64,000 nt of DNA from Nitrospira tepida (GTDB taxonomy: Bacteria > Nitrospirota > Nitrospiria > Nitrospirales > Nitrospiraceae). The notes below the pieces were generated by a model, which saw nothing but the letters and a program-made list of their open reading frames with translations, did no database searches and had not been told where the DNA came from. The stretch spans positions 1,116,001 through 1,180,000 of the forward strand of contig NZ_OX365700.1 of NCBI RefSeq assembly GCF_947241125.1, written 5' to 3'. Within the stretch, counting starts at the first letter, position 1, and each line of letters begins with the position of its first letter. Below, one piece after another: positions 36,484-45,285 of this stretch. Position numbers and translations under genes: made by a program.

Positions 36484-37701
36484 ATGCCTCTGCTGCCTGA
36501 CCTGCAGTCCTTCGACGTGGTCGTGGTCGGCCTCGGCCCAGCCGGAGCCGCCGCCGCGTACGAATGCAGCCGGTCCGGGCTCAAGGTTCTGGCCTTAGAC
36601 AAGGGTGTGCACCCTCGGTACAAGGTCTGCGGAGGCGGACTCTCAGCCCGCATCGACCAGTTGCTCGGCAGCGCGTTCCAGAGCGTCATCGAGCACATCA
36701 TCTACGGTGTGCGCTTCGCCTGCGCAGGTGCCGACCCCTTCACCATTGAATCGTCGTCGCCCATCGCCTACATGGTCATGCGAGACCGGTTCGATCATTG
36801 TCTGGTCGAGCGGGCGCGCGGGGCCGGGACCGAGATCCGCCAAGGAGAATCGGCGAAGCGCTTCACGCCCGTGCAGGACGGGGTGGAGATCGACACCGAC
36901 CAGGGGCGATATCGCGCCAAGGTCCTGATCGGAGCCGACGGGGCGAATAGTGTTGTCGCGCAACGGTTGTTTTCGCGACGGCCACGCCGCTGCATGCCGA
37001 CGCTGGAAAGCGAAATCGACATCGGACGGTCGCCCGTCTATCCGCGCGAGCGTGTCGTGGGAATCGAACTGGGAACTCCGGCCTGCGGGTATGGGTGGAT
37101 TTTCCCCAAGAACGAGCGGCTCTCCGTCGGGATCGCGGAGTTTCGCGGACCCTCGGCAAGCCCGAGGCGAGTCTTCAGTCGCTTCGTGCAAGGGGAACAG
37201 GGACTCAGAAGCATGGGCTGGACGATTCCTCCCCCTCAGGGCCATCCGCTCCCTCTCTTCAACCCCTGTGTGCTCGACGAATCAAAGCCTGACGCGGTGG
37301 AACTGGTGAACGGACGGATCATGTTGATCGGGGACGCCGCCCACCTGGTGGACCCGCTGTTTGGTGAAGGCATCTACTACGCGGTCAAATCAGGCCAACT
37401 GGCCTCTCGCAGCGCGGTGGAGGTCGTGCGCGGGCTCTCGCAGAGCCTGGAAGGATACAGCCGGGCCGTCTATCGGGAGATCTATCCGGAATTCCGGGTC
37501 GCGTCCCGCATGGCCTCCATTCTGTACTCTTTTCCGGGACTCTGTCACCGGCTGGCCCATCGGTACCAGGAGTTCGTGCAGCTCTACTATCGGGTGCTTC
37601 AAGGGCACGAGACTTACCAAACCTTTCTCGCTTTGGCCAAACGCTCGGTCAAGGCCTCTCTCTCGCATTGGGTTCCTCACGTCTTCCGCGCCAGGCCGTA
37701 A
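36484..37701 (+). CDS. Geranylgeranyl reductase family flavoprotein
   Basis: A 405-aa FAD-dependent oxidoreductase of the GGR subgroup. The dinucleotide motif VVVGLGPAGAAAAYECSRSG is at residues 13-32, followed by the GGR signature HPRYKVCGGGLSAR, then VMRDRFDHCLVERA, LIGADGANSVVAQRL and the second FAD motif MLIGDAAHLVDPLFGEGIYYAVKSG. The family reduces prenyl chains or related lipids; the substrate here is unknown but could be a quinone or isoprenoid tail given the isoprenoid genes in the window. The start is 10 bp after ccdA. The final 40 residues are Arg/His-rich. Confidence 0.85.
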   Translation: MPLLPDLQSFDVVVVGLGPAGAAAAYECSRSGLKVLALDKGVHPRYKVCGGGLSARIDQLLGSAFQSVIEHIIYGVRFACAGADPFTIESSSPIAYMVMRDRFDHCLVERARGAGTEIRQGESAKRFTPVQDGVEIDTDQGRYRAKVLIGADGANSVVAQRLFSRRPRRCMPTLESEIDIGRSPVYPRERVVGIELGTPACGYGWIFPKNERLSVGIAEFRGPSASPRRVFSRFVQGEQGLRSMGWTIPPPQGHPLPLFNPCVLDESKPDAVELVNGRIMLIGDAAHLVDPLFGEGIYYAVKSGQLASRSAVEVVRGLSQSLEGYSRAVYREIYPEFRVASRMASILYSFPGLCHRLAHRYQEFVQLYYRVLQGHETYQTFLALAKRSVKASLSHWVPHVFRARP

Positions 37702-37759
37702 CCAGTTGGGAGATTCGTCGAGCAGGATCCGAAGAGGCGGTGACGGAAAGGCCGGTGCG

Positions 37760-38698
37760 TCAACACCAGGCGCCGAGACGGCATAACGTCAGATTGGGTT
37801 GAAGAGCCGAAGCGGAAGCCGGGACCGTCGGAGGGGTGATCTGCGGGATTGTGGCGCGCTGCGGCTCGGGTTCCGGCAGAACGAGCGAGGCCAGCGAAAG
37901 CTCGGCAGAAACAGGCTCGGCTTGAGCCGAGGGCGCAGGCTTCTCGACGTCGGTCTTGGCGACCGCCACCGGGAGCGGGCCTCCCAGTTTGGCGAGCAGC
38001 TTGTCGCCTTGGGCGCGGATCGGGCTTGTCGGGAAACGGTCGGACAGCAAGGCCAGTTGTTCCCGTGCCCAGTCGGTGGCGCCAAGTTCCTTGTAGGACA
38101 GTGCGAGATAATAGAGCGCGTCCGGCGCGACGTTCATTTCCGGATAGTCCTTCAGGATCGCCTCGAAGCGATGGGCGGCCGCCAGATAGGCCTCGCGGCG
38201 GTAATAAAATTGTCCGACAAACATGTGGGTCTGCGCGAGCCAATCCTTGCAATCATGAATTCGGGCGACCGCCTGCGAGTCATAGGCGCTGGACGGATAA
38301 TCGGTTCGGAGCTTTTCGAACGCGGCCATGGCCTTTTGCACGGGCTCCGGGTCCCGGTCGATCGTCCGGGCCTGTTTGAGATAGGCCTCTCCAAGCCGAA
38401 ACTGAGCGTAGGGCGCCAAGGCATGGGCTCGATGCAACTCCATGAAGTGCGTCAGCTCGATGGACGCCTCGGCATACTCCTCCTTGTCGAAGAAGGCTTC
38501 GGCCCGCTTGATGATGACGTGCGGGTCATAGTTCTTCTCGATGGTGTCCCCGACGAAGATCTGCTCGTCCGTGTTGCTCAATGCCTTGCCCTGCGCATCG
38601 GTCGGCTTCGGATTGCCGGAGCAACCGGACAGGACCAAGCTAACGGCTGCCAACAGGGAGCAGAGGTGGTGGGCGGAAAGGGATCGCAGTGTCATCAT
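37760..38698 (-). CDS. bamD: Outer membrane assembly lipoprotein BamD
   Basis: A 312-aa lipoprotein of the beta-barrel assembly complex, acting at the inner face of the outer membrane. A signal peptide ends at the lipobox VLSGC, Cys26. Five TPR-like repeats follow, e.g. KRAEAFFDKEEYAEASIEL, QFRLGEAYLKQARTI, AMAAFEKLRTDYPSSAYD and YYRREAYLAAAHRFEAILKDYPE. Beyond the TPR part is an unusual Pro/Ala-rich tail of about 70 residues (VLPEPEPQRATIPQITPP) making the protein longer than the enteric form (about 245 aa). It is convergent with the GGR gene and divergent from fabH. Confidence 0.85.
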   Translation of the reverse strand: MMTLRSLSAHHLCSLLAAVSLVLSGCSGNPKPTDAQGKALSNTDEQIFVGDTIEKNYDPHVIIKRAEAFFDKEEYAEASIELTHFMELHRAHALAPYAQFRLGEAYLKQARTIDRDPEPVQKAMAAFEKLRTDYPSSAYDSQAVARIHDCKDWLAQTHMFVGQFYYRREAYLAAAHRFEAILKDYPEMNVAPDALYYLALSYKELGATDWAREQLALLSDRFPTSPIRAQGDKLLAKLGGPLPVAVAKTDVEKPAPSAQAEPVSAELSLASLVLPEPEPQRATIPQITPPTVPASASALQPNLTLCRLGAWC

Positions 38699-38748
38699 GG
38701 GCCGGGCCGGTTGTATCAAACGATAAGGTTCTTCGCAACAGAAAACAC

Positions 38749-38775
38749 TCATTTAACATTCATTTAACAGTCATT
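38749..38775. promoter_or_regulatory. PHO-box-like triple repeat (11-bp period)
   Basis: TCAT occurs at 38749, 38760 and 38771, exactly 11 bp apart, and TTAACA at 38753-38758 and 38764-38769. Direct repeats of TTAACA at 11-bp spacing are the PhoP box of Bacillus, and 11-bp direct repeats are typical of PhoB sites. It lies between bamD and fabH; phoBR and pit are encoded within 5 kb. Confidence 0.5.
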
Positions 38776-38841
38776 CGCGCGACCACCAGGGGCTCATCAC
38801 ATCAATGGCATGTCATGCCGGCGCCGACCAGGAGCCTTGCA

Positions 38842-38870
38842 TTGACGATCAGAAGAGGGGCCCCTATAAT
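38842..38870 (+). promoter_or_regulatory. Strong promoter for fabH
   Basis: TTGACG (38842-38847), 17-bp spacer and a perfect TATAAT (38865-38870); transcription start expected near 38877, 43 nt before the ATG. Confidence 0.75.
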
Positions 38871-38919
38871 CGCCGGGCTCACCAAACAGAGTCCACCCGA
38901 TCCATCAGCGAGCGCAAGG

Positions 38920-39912
38920 ATGCTTACGAGCCGCATCGTCGGAACAGGAATGGCCGCTCCCGAACGGACGGTCGATAACCGCGAGATCGGCTCGGCCTTG
39001 GGCGCCCCACCGGAGCAGATCCACCGGCTGACCGGGATCAGGTCCCGGCGGTGGGTTTCCGGTCATGAGTCGGCGTCGGATCTGGCGGTGGAGGCCTCGC
39101 GGCGGGCCCTGGAAGCGGCCGGGTGCGGCCCGTCCAGTCCGGATGCCATCATTGTTTCCACCACATCCCCCGACACGGTGTTTCCCTCCACCGCCTGCTA
39201 TGTCCAGCGGGCGCTCGGGGGCCGTCCCGTCGCCGCCTTTGATGTGGCGGCCTCCTGTTCCGGGTTTCTGTATGGGCTGTCCGTGGGAGATGCGCTGATT
39301 CGATCAGGACAGGCGAAGACCTGCCTCATAGTGGCGGCGGAGGTGAAATCCGCCTTCCTCGACAAGCAGGACCCGGTTACGGCGGTGCTCTTCGCGGACG
39401 GAGCGGGGGCGGCGGTGTTGGTTGCGGAAGAGACGATGTACCCGCAACGGAGGGGCATTCTGGGGGTTCGGCTCTACACGGACGGAGCGTACCACGGATT
39501 GATCCGCCTGCCGGCTGGGGGATCGCGCCTGCCGTCTTCGGCCGATACGGTGCGCGAGGGGCGCCATGCGATTCATCTGGACGGCACGCCGGTGTTCCGC
39601 CTGGCGGTCAGGCGGCTGGCCGCCGCGGTGCAGGACCTGCTGAAAGAATTCGGACTGACGATATCGGACCTCCGGCAGGCGGTGTTCCATCAGGCCAACG
39701 GGCGGATTTTGGAGGCGCTGGGGCGCCGCTTGGGCCTGTCGCCCGATCAAACGACGTCGATTATCGAACAGTACGGCAACACCTCTTCCGCATCGCTGCC
39801 GATGGCCCTGGACTGCGCCGTCCGAGGCGGCAGCCTCACTGCCGGCGATCTGCTGTTGCTGGGAGCCTTCGGCGGCGGCCTGACCTGGGCGACCGCCTTG
39901 ATCCGTTGGTAG
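38920..39912 (+). CDS. fabH: 3-oxoacyl-ACP synthase III (KASIII)
   Basis: A 330-aa condensing enzyme that starts fatty-acid synthesis by joining acetyl-CoA to malonyl-ACP, or a close relative. The Cys-His-Asn triad is complete: Cys113 in VAASCSGFLYG, His257 in VFHQANGRI and Asn287 in QYGNTSSASLP. Length is close to FabH of E. coli (317). No other fab genes are adjacent, and the neighbouring genes concern phosphate uptake, so a specialised KASIII-like role is possible. The ATG at 38920 has the purine-rich GCGCAAGG just upstream. Confidence 0.87.
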   Translation: MLTSRIVGTGMAAPERTVDNREIGSALGAPPEQIHRLTGIRSRRWVSGHESASDLAVEASRRALEAAGCGPSSPDAIIVSTTSPDTVFPSTACYVQRALGGRPVAAFDVAASCSGFLYGLSVGDALIRSGQAKTCLIVAAEVKSAFLDKQDPVTAVLFADGAGAAVLVAEETMYPQRRGILGVRLYTDGAYHGLIRLPAGGSRLPSSADTVREGRHAIHLDGTPVFRLAVRRLAAAVQDLLKEFGLTISDLRQAVFHQANGRILEALGRRLGLSPDQTTSIIEQYGNTSSASLPMALDCAVRGGSLTAGDLLLLGAFGGGLTWATALIRW

Positions 39913-39956
39913 GCCGCTTCATATTGAACAAGGTTGAAAGGAACAGGCAGGGACCG

Positions 39957-40574
39957 ATGTTTGGATTGATTCCACGCGAAGAAGCGTTCTTTGAACTGTT
40001 CCGCAGAGCGGGGCATAACGTCATCGAAGGCAGCCGTCTCTTGAAGGAGATGATGGAAAATTTTCACGATCCGGCCGGGCAGGCCAAGCGGATCAAGGAA
40101 GTCGAGCATATCGGGGACGAGATCACGCACGAGATCGCAAAGAAATTGAACCAGACATTCATTACCCCGATCGACCGCGAAGACATTCACGACCTGGCTA
40201 GTTCGCTGGACGACATTCTCGACGTGGCCGAGGAAATCGCCGACTGTTTCGTGATTTATAAAGTATCCAAGCCGACGCCCATGGCCGTCCGGCTTGCCGA
40301 CATCCTCTATCAGGCGAGTGTCGCTGTGGCCTCGGCCGTGGACCTGTTGGGCAGACGCAACGGAGAAATGAGGGAATATACCCTCAAGGTGAACACACTG
40401 GAGAACGAGGCCGATCGGCTGTCGCGCGATGCGCTCTCGATGTTGTTCGAGAAGGAGTCGGACCCGATCATGGTGATCAAGTGGAAAGAGATCTACCAGG
40501 ATTTCGAAAACGGCGCGGATCGCTGCGAAGACGTCATGAACATTCTCGAACGGATTGTGTTGAAACACCATTGA
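39957..40574 (+). CDS. DUF47 (PhoU-like) phosphate transport accessory protein
   Basis: A 205-aa all-helical cytoplasmic protein of the DUF47/PhoU-like family. Two repeat-like metal-binding helices are recognisable: KRIKEVEHIGDEITHEIAKKLN and VNTLENEADRLSRDALSML, with the family phrase FITPIDREDIHDLASSLDDILDVAEE between them. Proteins of this family are commonly encoded beside PiT transporters and are thought to control their activity. That arrangement holds here: pit starts 87 bp later. ATG 39957 follows CAGGGA. Confidence 0.92.
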   Translation: MFGLIPREEAFFELFRRAGHNVIEGSRLLKEMMENFHDPAGQAKRIKEVEHIGDEITHEIAKKLNQTFITPIDREDIHDLASSLDDILDVAEEIADCFVIYKVSKPTPMAVRLADILYQASVAVASAVDLLGRRNGEMREYTLKVNTLENEADRLSRDALSMLFEKESDPIMVIKWKEIYQDFENGADRCEDVMNILERIVLKHH

Positions 40575-40661
40575 CAGCCCCCATGCCTGCCTCCTATCCC
40601 TATCGCCCCTTCCTTCGAAGCTGCCCTTCGGGCAGCCGTCCCGTCCGGTGAGATTCTCGCG

Positions 40662-41654
40662 ATGCTAGAAGTGAGCGGGCTGTTGCTGCTGGTCATCGGG
40701 CTGGCCCTGCTGTTCGATTTTTCGAACGGCTGGCACGACAGCGCGAACGCGATCGCCACCGTCGTGTCGACCAGGGCCGTGAGCCCGATTGTGGCCGTGA
40801 CGGGAGCGGGGATCCTGAACATCGCCGGGGCCTACATGTCGACGGCCGTGGCCAAGACGATCGGGTCGGGCCTCGTGGAGCCGACGTCCGTCACGCAGGC
40901 CGTGGTGGCCGGGGCGTTGGCAGGCGCCATCGTGTGGAATCTGATCACGCTGTTGATGGGTCTGCCGACCAGCTCGTCTCATGCATTGATCGGGGGGCTC
41001 GTCGGGGCGTCGGTCGCGCACGGTGGATGGGAGGTCGTGAAGTTTTCCGGGCTCCGCGCCGTGATGGAAGCGATGGTCCTGTCGCCGTTTTTGGGATTTG
41101 CCATCGGGCTGAGCCTGATGGTGGCGATCAGTTGGATCTTCTTCCGCGCGTCACGCGGTTGGGCGACCGGTCTCTTCCGGCGGCTTCAGATCGTCTCGGC
41201 CAGTTTCATGGCGTTCAGCCACGGCGCCAACGACGCGCAGAAGGCGATGGGCATCATCACGCTGGCGTTGGTGTCCGGCGGCGTCATTCCCACGACCGAG
41301 GTGCCGAACTGGGTCATCGGATCCTGCGCCCTGGCCATGGGGCTTGGCACGGCGGCCGGAGGCTGGCGGATCGTGCGCACGTTGGGCATGCGGATCGTGA
41401 AGCTGGAGCCGGTGCACGGTTTCGCGGCGGAGACGGGGGCGGCGATGGTCCTGCTCAGCACCGCGCATTTCGGCCTGCCTGTCAGCACGACGCATACCAT
41501 CACGACGACGGTCATGGGAGTCGGAGCGGTGAAGCGGTTGTCCGCCGTGCGCTGGGGCGTCACCGCCAGGATCATTTTCGCCTGGATTTGTACCTTGCCT
41601 GGCGCCGCGCTCTTGGCGTCGGGCTTCTACCTGTTGTTGGCGAGATTTGTCTGA
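40662..41654 (+). CDS. pit: Low-affinity inorganic phosphate transporter (PiT family)
   Basis: A 330-aa membrane permease coupled to H+ or Na+ that imports metal-phosphate. The two PiT signatures are FDFSNGWHDSANAIATVVSTRAVSP (N-terminal half) and FSHGANDAQKAMGIITLAL (C-terminal half), reflecting the inverted-repeat fold of about ten membrane helices. TSSSHALIGGLVGA and STTHTITTTVMGVGA are the matching substrate loops. It is downstream of fabH and DUF47. Its last 28 bp overlap the end of phoR, which is transcribed towards it. Confidence 0.95.
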   Translation: MLEVSGLLLLVIGLALLFDFSNGWHDSANAIATVVSTRAVSPIVAVTGAGILNIAGAYMSTAVAKTIGSGLVEPTSVTQAVVAGALAGAIVWNLITLLMGLPTSSSHALIGGLVGASVAHGGWEVVKFSGLRAVMEAMVLSPFLGFAIGLSLMVAISWIFFRASRGWATGLFRRLQIVSASFMAFSHGANDAQKAMGIITLALVSGGVIPTTEVPNWVIGSCALAMGLGTAAGGWRIVRTLGMRIVKLEPVHGFAAETGAAMVLLSTAHFGLPVSTTHTITTTVMGVGAVKRLSAVRWGVTARIIFAWICTLPGAALLASGFYLLLARFV

Positions 41655-43093
41655 GGGGCGGTGAGCTGTCCGGGGCGCGCGGCCGGGAGCCGGACCACGA
41701 ATCGGCTGCCAGCGGGCTGGTTGCCCTCCACCCAGACCTGCCCGTCGTGTTGCTCCACGATGTGCTTCACGATGGCCAGCCCCAATCCGGTCCCGCCCAA
41801 TTCACGGGAGCGGGCCTTGTCCACCCGGTAGAACCGCTCAAACACCCGCGGGCGGTCGCCTTCGGGGATGCCGATGCCGGTGTCCGCCACGCTGAGCTCG
41901 ATCGAGCCGACCTCGGCGCCGGGAGTCGGTTCCAGAGCCTGAAGCCGAACCGTGATGGTCCCGCCGTCCGGGGTATATTTCACCGCATTGTCCAATAGGT
42001 TGGTCAGCACCTGAACCAGCCGATCTTCATCCCCGATCACCCCCGGCAACCCCTCCGCGACCTCAAGGTGCATCCGGTGCCCTTTCTTGTCCGCCAAGGG
42101 TTGGATGATCGCGAGGGACCGCTCCACCACGTTGCCCGGTGACACGAGATCCCGCTTGAACAGGGCCACGCCGGATTCGATCTGGGACAATTGCAGCAGG
42201 TCGTCCAGGATCAAATTCAGGCGGTTACTCTGACGCAGAATAATGTCGAGAAACTTGGCCATGGTCTCAGGGTCGTCCTTGCCCCCGTCCAAGAGCGCCT
42301 CAACATAGCCCTTGATCGACGTGAGCGGGGTCCTCAGCTCATGCGAGACGTTGGCGACGAAATCTTTCCGGACCGTTTCCAAACGGCGGAGGTCCGTGAT
42401 GTCGTGGAAGACCAGGACAACGCAGGCTTCATGCTCCCGCCGGCCTCCCGCCACCGACACCTCGACCCGAAGCGTCCGCCCGCTGAGCGCAAGGGACAAT
42501 TCCCCGGTCTGTCCGGTGCGCCGTTCCAGCACCCGCGCCGTCAGGTCGTTCAGATCGGGATGGCGGATCAGTTCCCAATAGGGACGGCCGCGCGCCGGCT
42601 GCGAATGGAGCCCGAACATGCGCTCGAGCGCCGGATTGATGAGCAGGACCTGTCCTTTGGAATCCAGGACCATCACCCCTTCGACCATGGCGGTCAACAT
42701 GGCCAGCAGTTGGGCCCGATCCTCCGAGACTTCGTGAATCTTGGCCTGCAACTGGTCGGTGATCTGGTTCAGGACGTCGCCGAGTTGGCCCACTTCATCC
42801 GGCGGGGCCGACCGGATGCGGTGGCCCAACCCACCGGTTGCCAGGTGTTTGGCCAGTTGGGTCATTTCACTCAGGGGACGGGTGAGGCGGCGCGCAATGC
42901 CGATGCCCACGCCCATGGCGATCAACAACGCCGTTCCGAACGCCAACAGAAGATCGGTCTGAACAGAGGCGGGGAGGGCGTCGGGCCATCCGCGCCGAAC
43001 GATGCGGAGAGTCAACCAGGAGGAAAGGGAGAGGCCGATCAGAACCGTCGCGAGAATCCCGAAGGCAACTTTCCATTGAAACGGCAGGTTCAT
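41627..43093 (-). CDS. phoR: PhoR-type sensor histidine kinase
   Basis: A 488-aa membrane kinase. Two hydrophobic segments at about residues 9-31 and 47-66 flank a very short extracytoplasmic loop, as in PhoR. HAMP follows (68-120), then a PAS domain (about 125-235) and the dimerisation box VANVSHELRTPLTSIKGY with His251. The ATPase has NLLDNAVKYTPDGG, VADTGIGIPEGDRPRVFERFYRVD and GGTGLGLAIVKHIVEQHDG. It would phosphorylate the PhoB-type regulator encoded upstream, whose stop overlaps its ATG (ATGA). Position next to pit and DUF47 supports a phosphate-sensing role. Confidence 0.88.
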   Translation of the reverse strand: MNLPFQWKVAFGILATVLIGLSLSSWLTLRIVRRGWPDALPASVQTDLLLAFGTALLIAMGVGIGIARRLTRPLSEMTQLAKHLATGGLGHRIRSAPPDEVGQLGDVLNQITDQLQAKIHEVSEDRAQLLAMLTAMVEGVMVLDSKGQVLLINPALERMFGLHSQPARGRPYWELIRHPDLNDLTARVLERRTGQTGELSLALSGRTLRVEVSVAGGRREHEACVVLVFHDITDLRRLETVRKDFVANVSHELRTPLTSIKGYVEALLDGGKDDPETMAKFLDIILRQSNRLNLILDDLLQLSQIESGVALFKRDLVSPGNVVERSLAIIQPLADKKGHRMHLEVAEGLPGVIGDEDRLVQVLTNLLDNAVKYTPDGGTITVRLQALEPTPGAEVGSIELSVADTGIGIPEGDRPRVFERFYRVDKARSRELGGTGLGLAIVKHIVEQHDGQVWVEGNQPAGSRFVVRLPAARPGQLTAPQTNLANNR

Positions 43094-43794
43094 GCCGGAG
43101 CGTCGTATTCCTTCAGTTTGTAACCCAGTGATTTGACCGCCACGATGGCGTCATTGAGCAGGGGAATCTTTTGCTTGAGCCGACGGACGTGCACATCAAC
43201 GGTGCGGGTGGTTCCGTAATAATCGTAGCCCCAGACCGAATTGAGCAGGGTGTCGCGGGTCATGACCCGGCCGACATTGCGCAGCAGATACTCCAGTAAC
43301 CCGAACTCCTTCGCCGTGAGGACGACTTCACGATCCTGAACCCGCACCTCGTGACGCGACAGATCCATGACCAAATGCCCGTAGGTGTGCACGGAAACCG
43401 TCCCCTGTTGTTGGCGGTCCAGGCGGCGAAACAGCGCCTTGACCCGCGCCACGAGGGATTTCGGGCTGAAGGGTTTGGTCACGTAATCGTCTGCGCCCAA
43501 TTCGAGGCCCACGATCGTGTCGGCTTCCTCCGCCTTCGCGGTCAGCATGATGATCGGAATGGAGGCCGTGTCCGGAGCGCCGCGCAGCCGCTTGCAAATC
43601 TCGAGGCCGTCGATTTCGGGCAGCATCAGGTCCAGGACGATCAAGTCCGGTTTGTCCGACTTGACCTGCTTGAGCGCATCCGTGCCCGTTGAGGCGGTCG
43701 CGGTGCGAAAGCCTTCTTTGCCGAGGTAGAGCTTGACGAGTTCGAGGATATCCTTGTCATCCTCGACGATGAGAATCTTCTTGTTGGTGGCCAT
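43090..43794 (-). CDS. phoB: PhoB-type response regulator
   Basis: A 234-aa OmpR/PhoB-family regulator. The receiver domain has acidic residues EDD at 11-13, the phosphoacceptor Asp55 in LIVLDLMLPEIDG, the switch Thr in IIMLTAKAEE and Lys in DDYVTKPFSPKSL. The winged-helix domain ends with LLRNVGRVMTRDTLLNSVWGYDYYGTTRTVDVHVRRLKQKI, a PhoB-like recognition helix. The ATG at 43794 is favoured. phoR is coupled by a 4-bp overlap. The promoter at 43810-43838 leaves a leader of only about 9 nt. Confidence 0.9.
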   Translation of the reverse strand: MATNKKILIVEDDKDILELVKLYLGKEGFRTATASTGTDALKQVKSDKPDLIVLDLMLPEIDGLEICKRLRGAPDTASIPIIMLTAKAEEADTIVGLELGADDYVTKPFSPKSLVARVKALFRRLDRQQQGTVSVHTYGHLVMDLSRHEVRVQDREVVLTAKEFGLLEYLLRNVGRVMTRDTLLNSVWGYDYYGTTRTVDVHVRRLKQKIPLLNDAIVAVKSLGYKLKEYDAPA

Positions 43795-43809
43795 TGCCGA
43801 TCCCCGCAC

Positions 43810-43838
43810 AGCGTAAGGCGGGGCCGATCAAGTGTCAA
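43810..43838 (-). promoter_or_regulatory. Promoter for phoBR
   Basis: On the minus strand TTGACA (43838-43833), 17-bp spacer, TACGCT (43815-43810). Predicted start near 43803. Confidence 0.55.
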
Positions 43839-43896
43839 GGTTCCTCCCGGGCCGTCGAGGTGGTCGCGCGGGAAGCCGGCAGCCGTGAGGAGTGAA

Positions 43897-43929
43897 GAAT
43901 GAGGAATGAGAAATGAGAAATGAGGAATC
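43897..43929 (+). repeat. Heptanucleotide tandem repeat (RAATGAG)
   Basis: About 4.7 units of 7 bp: GAATGAG twice, AAATGAG twice, then GAATC. It lies between the divergent phoB and ispH promoters and could vary in length by slippage. Confidence 0.75.
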
Positions 43930-43971
43930 GGGGAGTCGTACGGCTGAAGAATCGGGCAGCCGTCAATTCGG

Positions 43972-44001
43972 TTGACGCCTCCGCGAGATCTGGCGTATCG
44001 T
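43972..44001 (+). promoter_or_regulatory. Promoter for ispH
   Basis: TTGACG (43972-43977), 18-bp spacer, TATCGT (43996-44001); start expected near 44008. Confidence 0.45.
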
Positions 44002-44071
44002 GAGCCCTGGCGTTCCGGAAGAGGAGGGCGTGATGCCCGGCATCGGTTCCGGCCCGAAGGAGACGAGCCTT

Positions 44072-45031
44072 ATGAAGATTTATCTGGCCAACCCGCGCGG
44101 CTTTTGCGCCGGCGTTGATCGCGCGATCGATATCGTGGATTTGACCTTGAAGAAGTACGGCGCGCCCATCTACGTCCGCCATGAGATCGTCCACAGCCGT
44201 CATGTCGTCAACTCGCTGCGGCAAAAGGGCGCGGTGTTCGTGGAGGAGCTGAATGAGGTGCCCGACGAGGCGATCGTCATCTTCAGCGCGCACGGCGTGG
44301 CCAAGGAAGTTTGGCGGGAAGCGAACCGGCGCGGGCTGAAGGTCATCGACGCCACCTGCCCGCTCGTGATCAAGGTCCACAACGAGGTCAATCGGGACTA
44401 TACGCAGGGCTACGAGCTGATCCTCATCGGGCACGCCGGCCACCCGGAAGTCATCGGGACGCTCGGCCAGATTCCGGACAAGTTTCACCTCGTGTCGTCG
44501 GTTGACGACGTGGAGCGGTTGCAGGTGGAGAATTCCGTGCACCTGTCCTATGTCACCCAGACGACCTTGAGCGTCGATGAATGCCGGGATATCGTGGCCG
44601 CCTTGAACCGCCGGTTCCCCGGCATCAAGGGCCCGCACCAGGAAGATATTTGCTACGCCACCCAAAATCGCCAGAACGCGGTGAAGGCCCTGTCGAAGCT
44701 CGTGGATCTCATCCTCGTCATCGGATCGCCGAACAGCTCCAACTCCAACCGACTCAGGGAATTGGGGGAGGATTGCGGGATCACTTCCTACCTGATCGAC
44801 TCCTGGCAGGACATCAACCCGGAATGGCTGAACGGCGTCCAGGCGGTCGGCATTACGGCCGGCGCCTCGGCGCCGGAAGTGCTGGTCAGCGAGGTGGTGG
44901 ACTTTCTCAAACGATACGGTCCCGCCGAAGTGGAGGACTTGACCGTGATCGAGGAGGACGTGGAGTTCCAACTGCCCCGCGAACTCGTGTCTATCGAGCC
45001 GGTCGGCGCGCGACGCGGTTCATCGGCTTGA
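44072..45031 (+). CDS. ispH: 4-hydroxy-3-methylbut-2-enyl diphosphate reductase
   Basis: A 319-aa [4Fe-4S] enzyme making IPP and DMAPP in the last step of the MEP pathway. The three cluster cysteines are Cys12 ([12 protein letters not shown]), Cys96 (VIDATCPLV) and Cys194 ([11 protein letters not shown]). The substrate-binding histidines lie in [19 protein letters not shown] and [11 protein letters not shown], and the SxNS loop is [14 protein letters not shown] 44072 sits 9 bp after GAAGGAG; the in-frame upstream ATG at 44033 and GTG at 44000 lack homology. Dxs and IspG of the same pathway are 13 kb downstream. Confidence 0.95.
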   Translation: MKIYLANPRGFCAGVDRAIDIVDLTLKKYGAPIYVRHEIVHSRHVVNSLRQKGAVFVEELNEVPDEAIVIFSAHGVAKEVWREANRRGLKVIDATCPLVIKVHNEVNRDYTQGYELILIGHAGHPEVIGTLGQIPDKFHLVSSVDDVERLQVENSVHLSYVTQTTLSVDECRDIVAALNRRFPGIKGPHQEDICYATQNRQNAVKALSKLVDLILVIGSPNSSNSNRLRELGEDCGITSYLIDSWQDINPEWLNGVQAVGITAGASAPEVLVSEVVDFLKRYGPAEVEDLTVIEEDVEFQLPRELVSIEPVGARRGSSA

Positions 45032-45196
45032 TCACCAGGCCTTGAATCAGGTTCCCCACGTACTCACGCCCTTTTCTGGTCATGGCCCAAGCCTGAAGAA
45101 CCGGCTGACAGGCCTGTCTTAGCCCGGTCATTAGTCCAACCGGCCCTATATCTGGTGGGCCATGGTTCTTGAGTCCCCCGCATACGGTATTTTTCT

Positions 45197-45225
45197 TTGA
45201 TTTGTCCCATCGGCTGTGTTACAAG
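45197..45225 (+). promoter_or_regulatory. Promoter for smc
   Basis: TTGATT (45197-45202), 17-bp spacer, TACAAG (45220-45225), 60 bp upstream of the smc ATG. Confidence 0.4.
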
Positions 45226-45285
45226 CCGCTCATTGTTCGTCCCTGCCTTGGTTGCCGTCACCCATTTCATAGAGGAGGGGCCCGC

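Noticed and set aside
43835-44971. Long minus-strand open frame opposite ispH
   Set aside because: Antisense to a gene with all catalytic cysteines in place; His/Asp/Arg-rich product without a domain.
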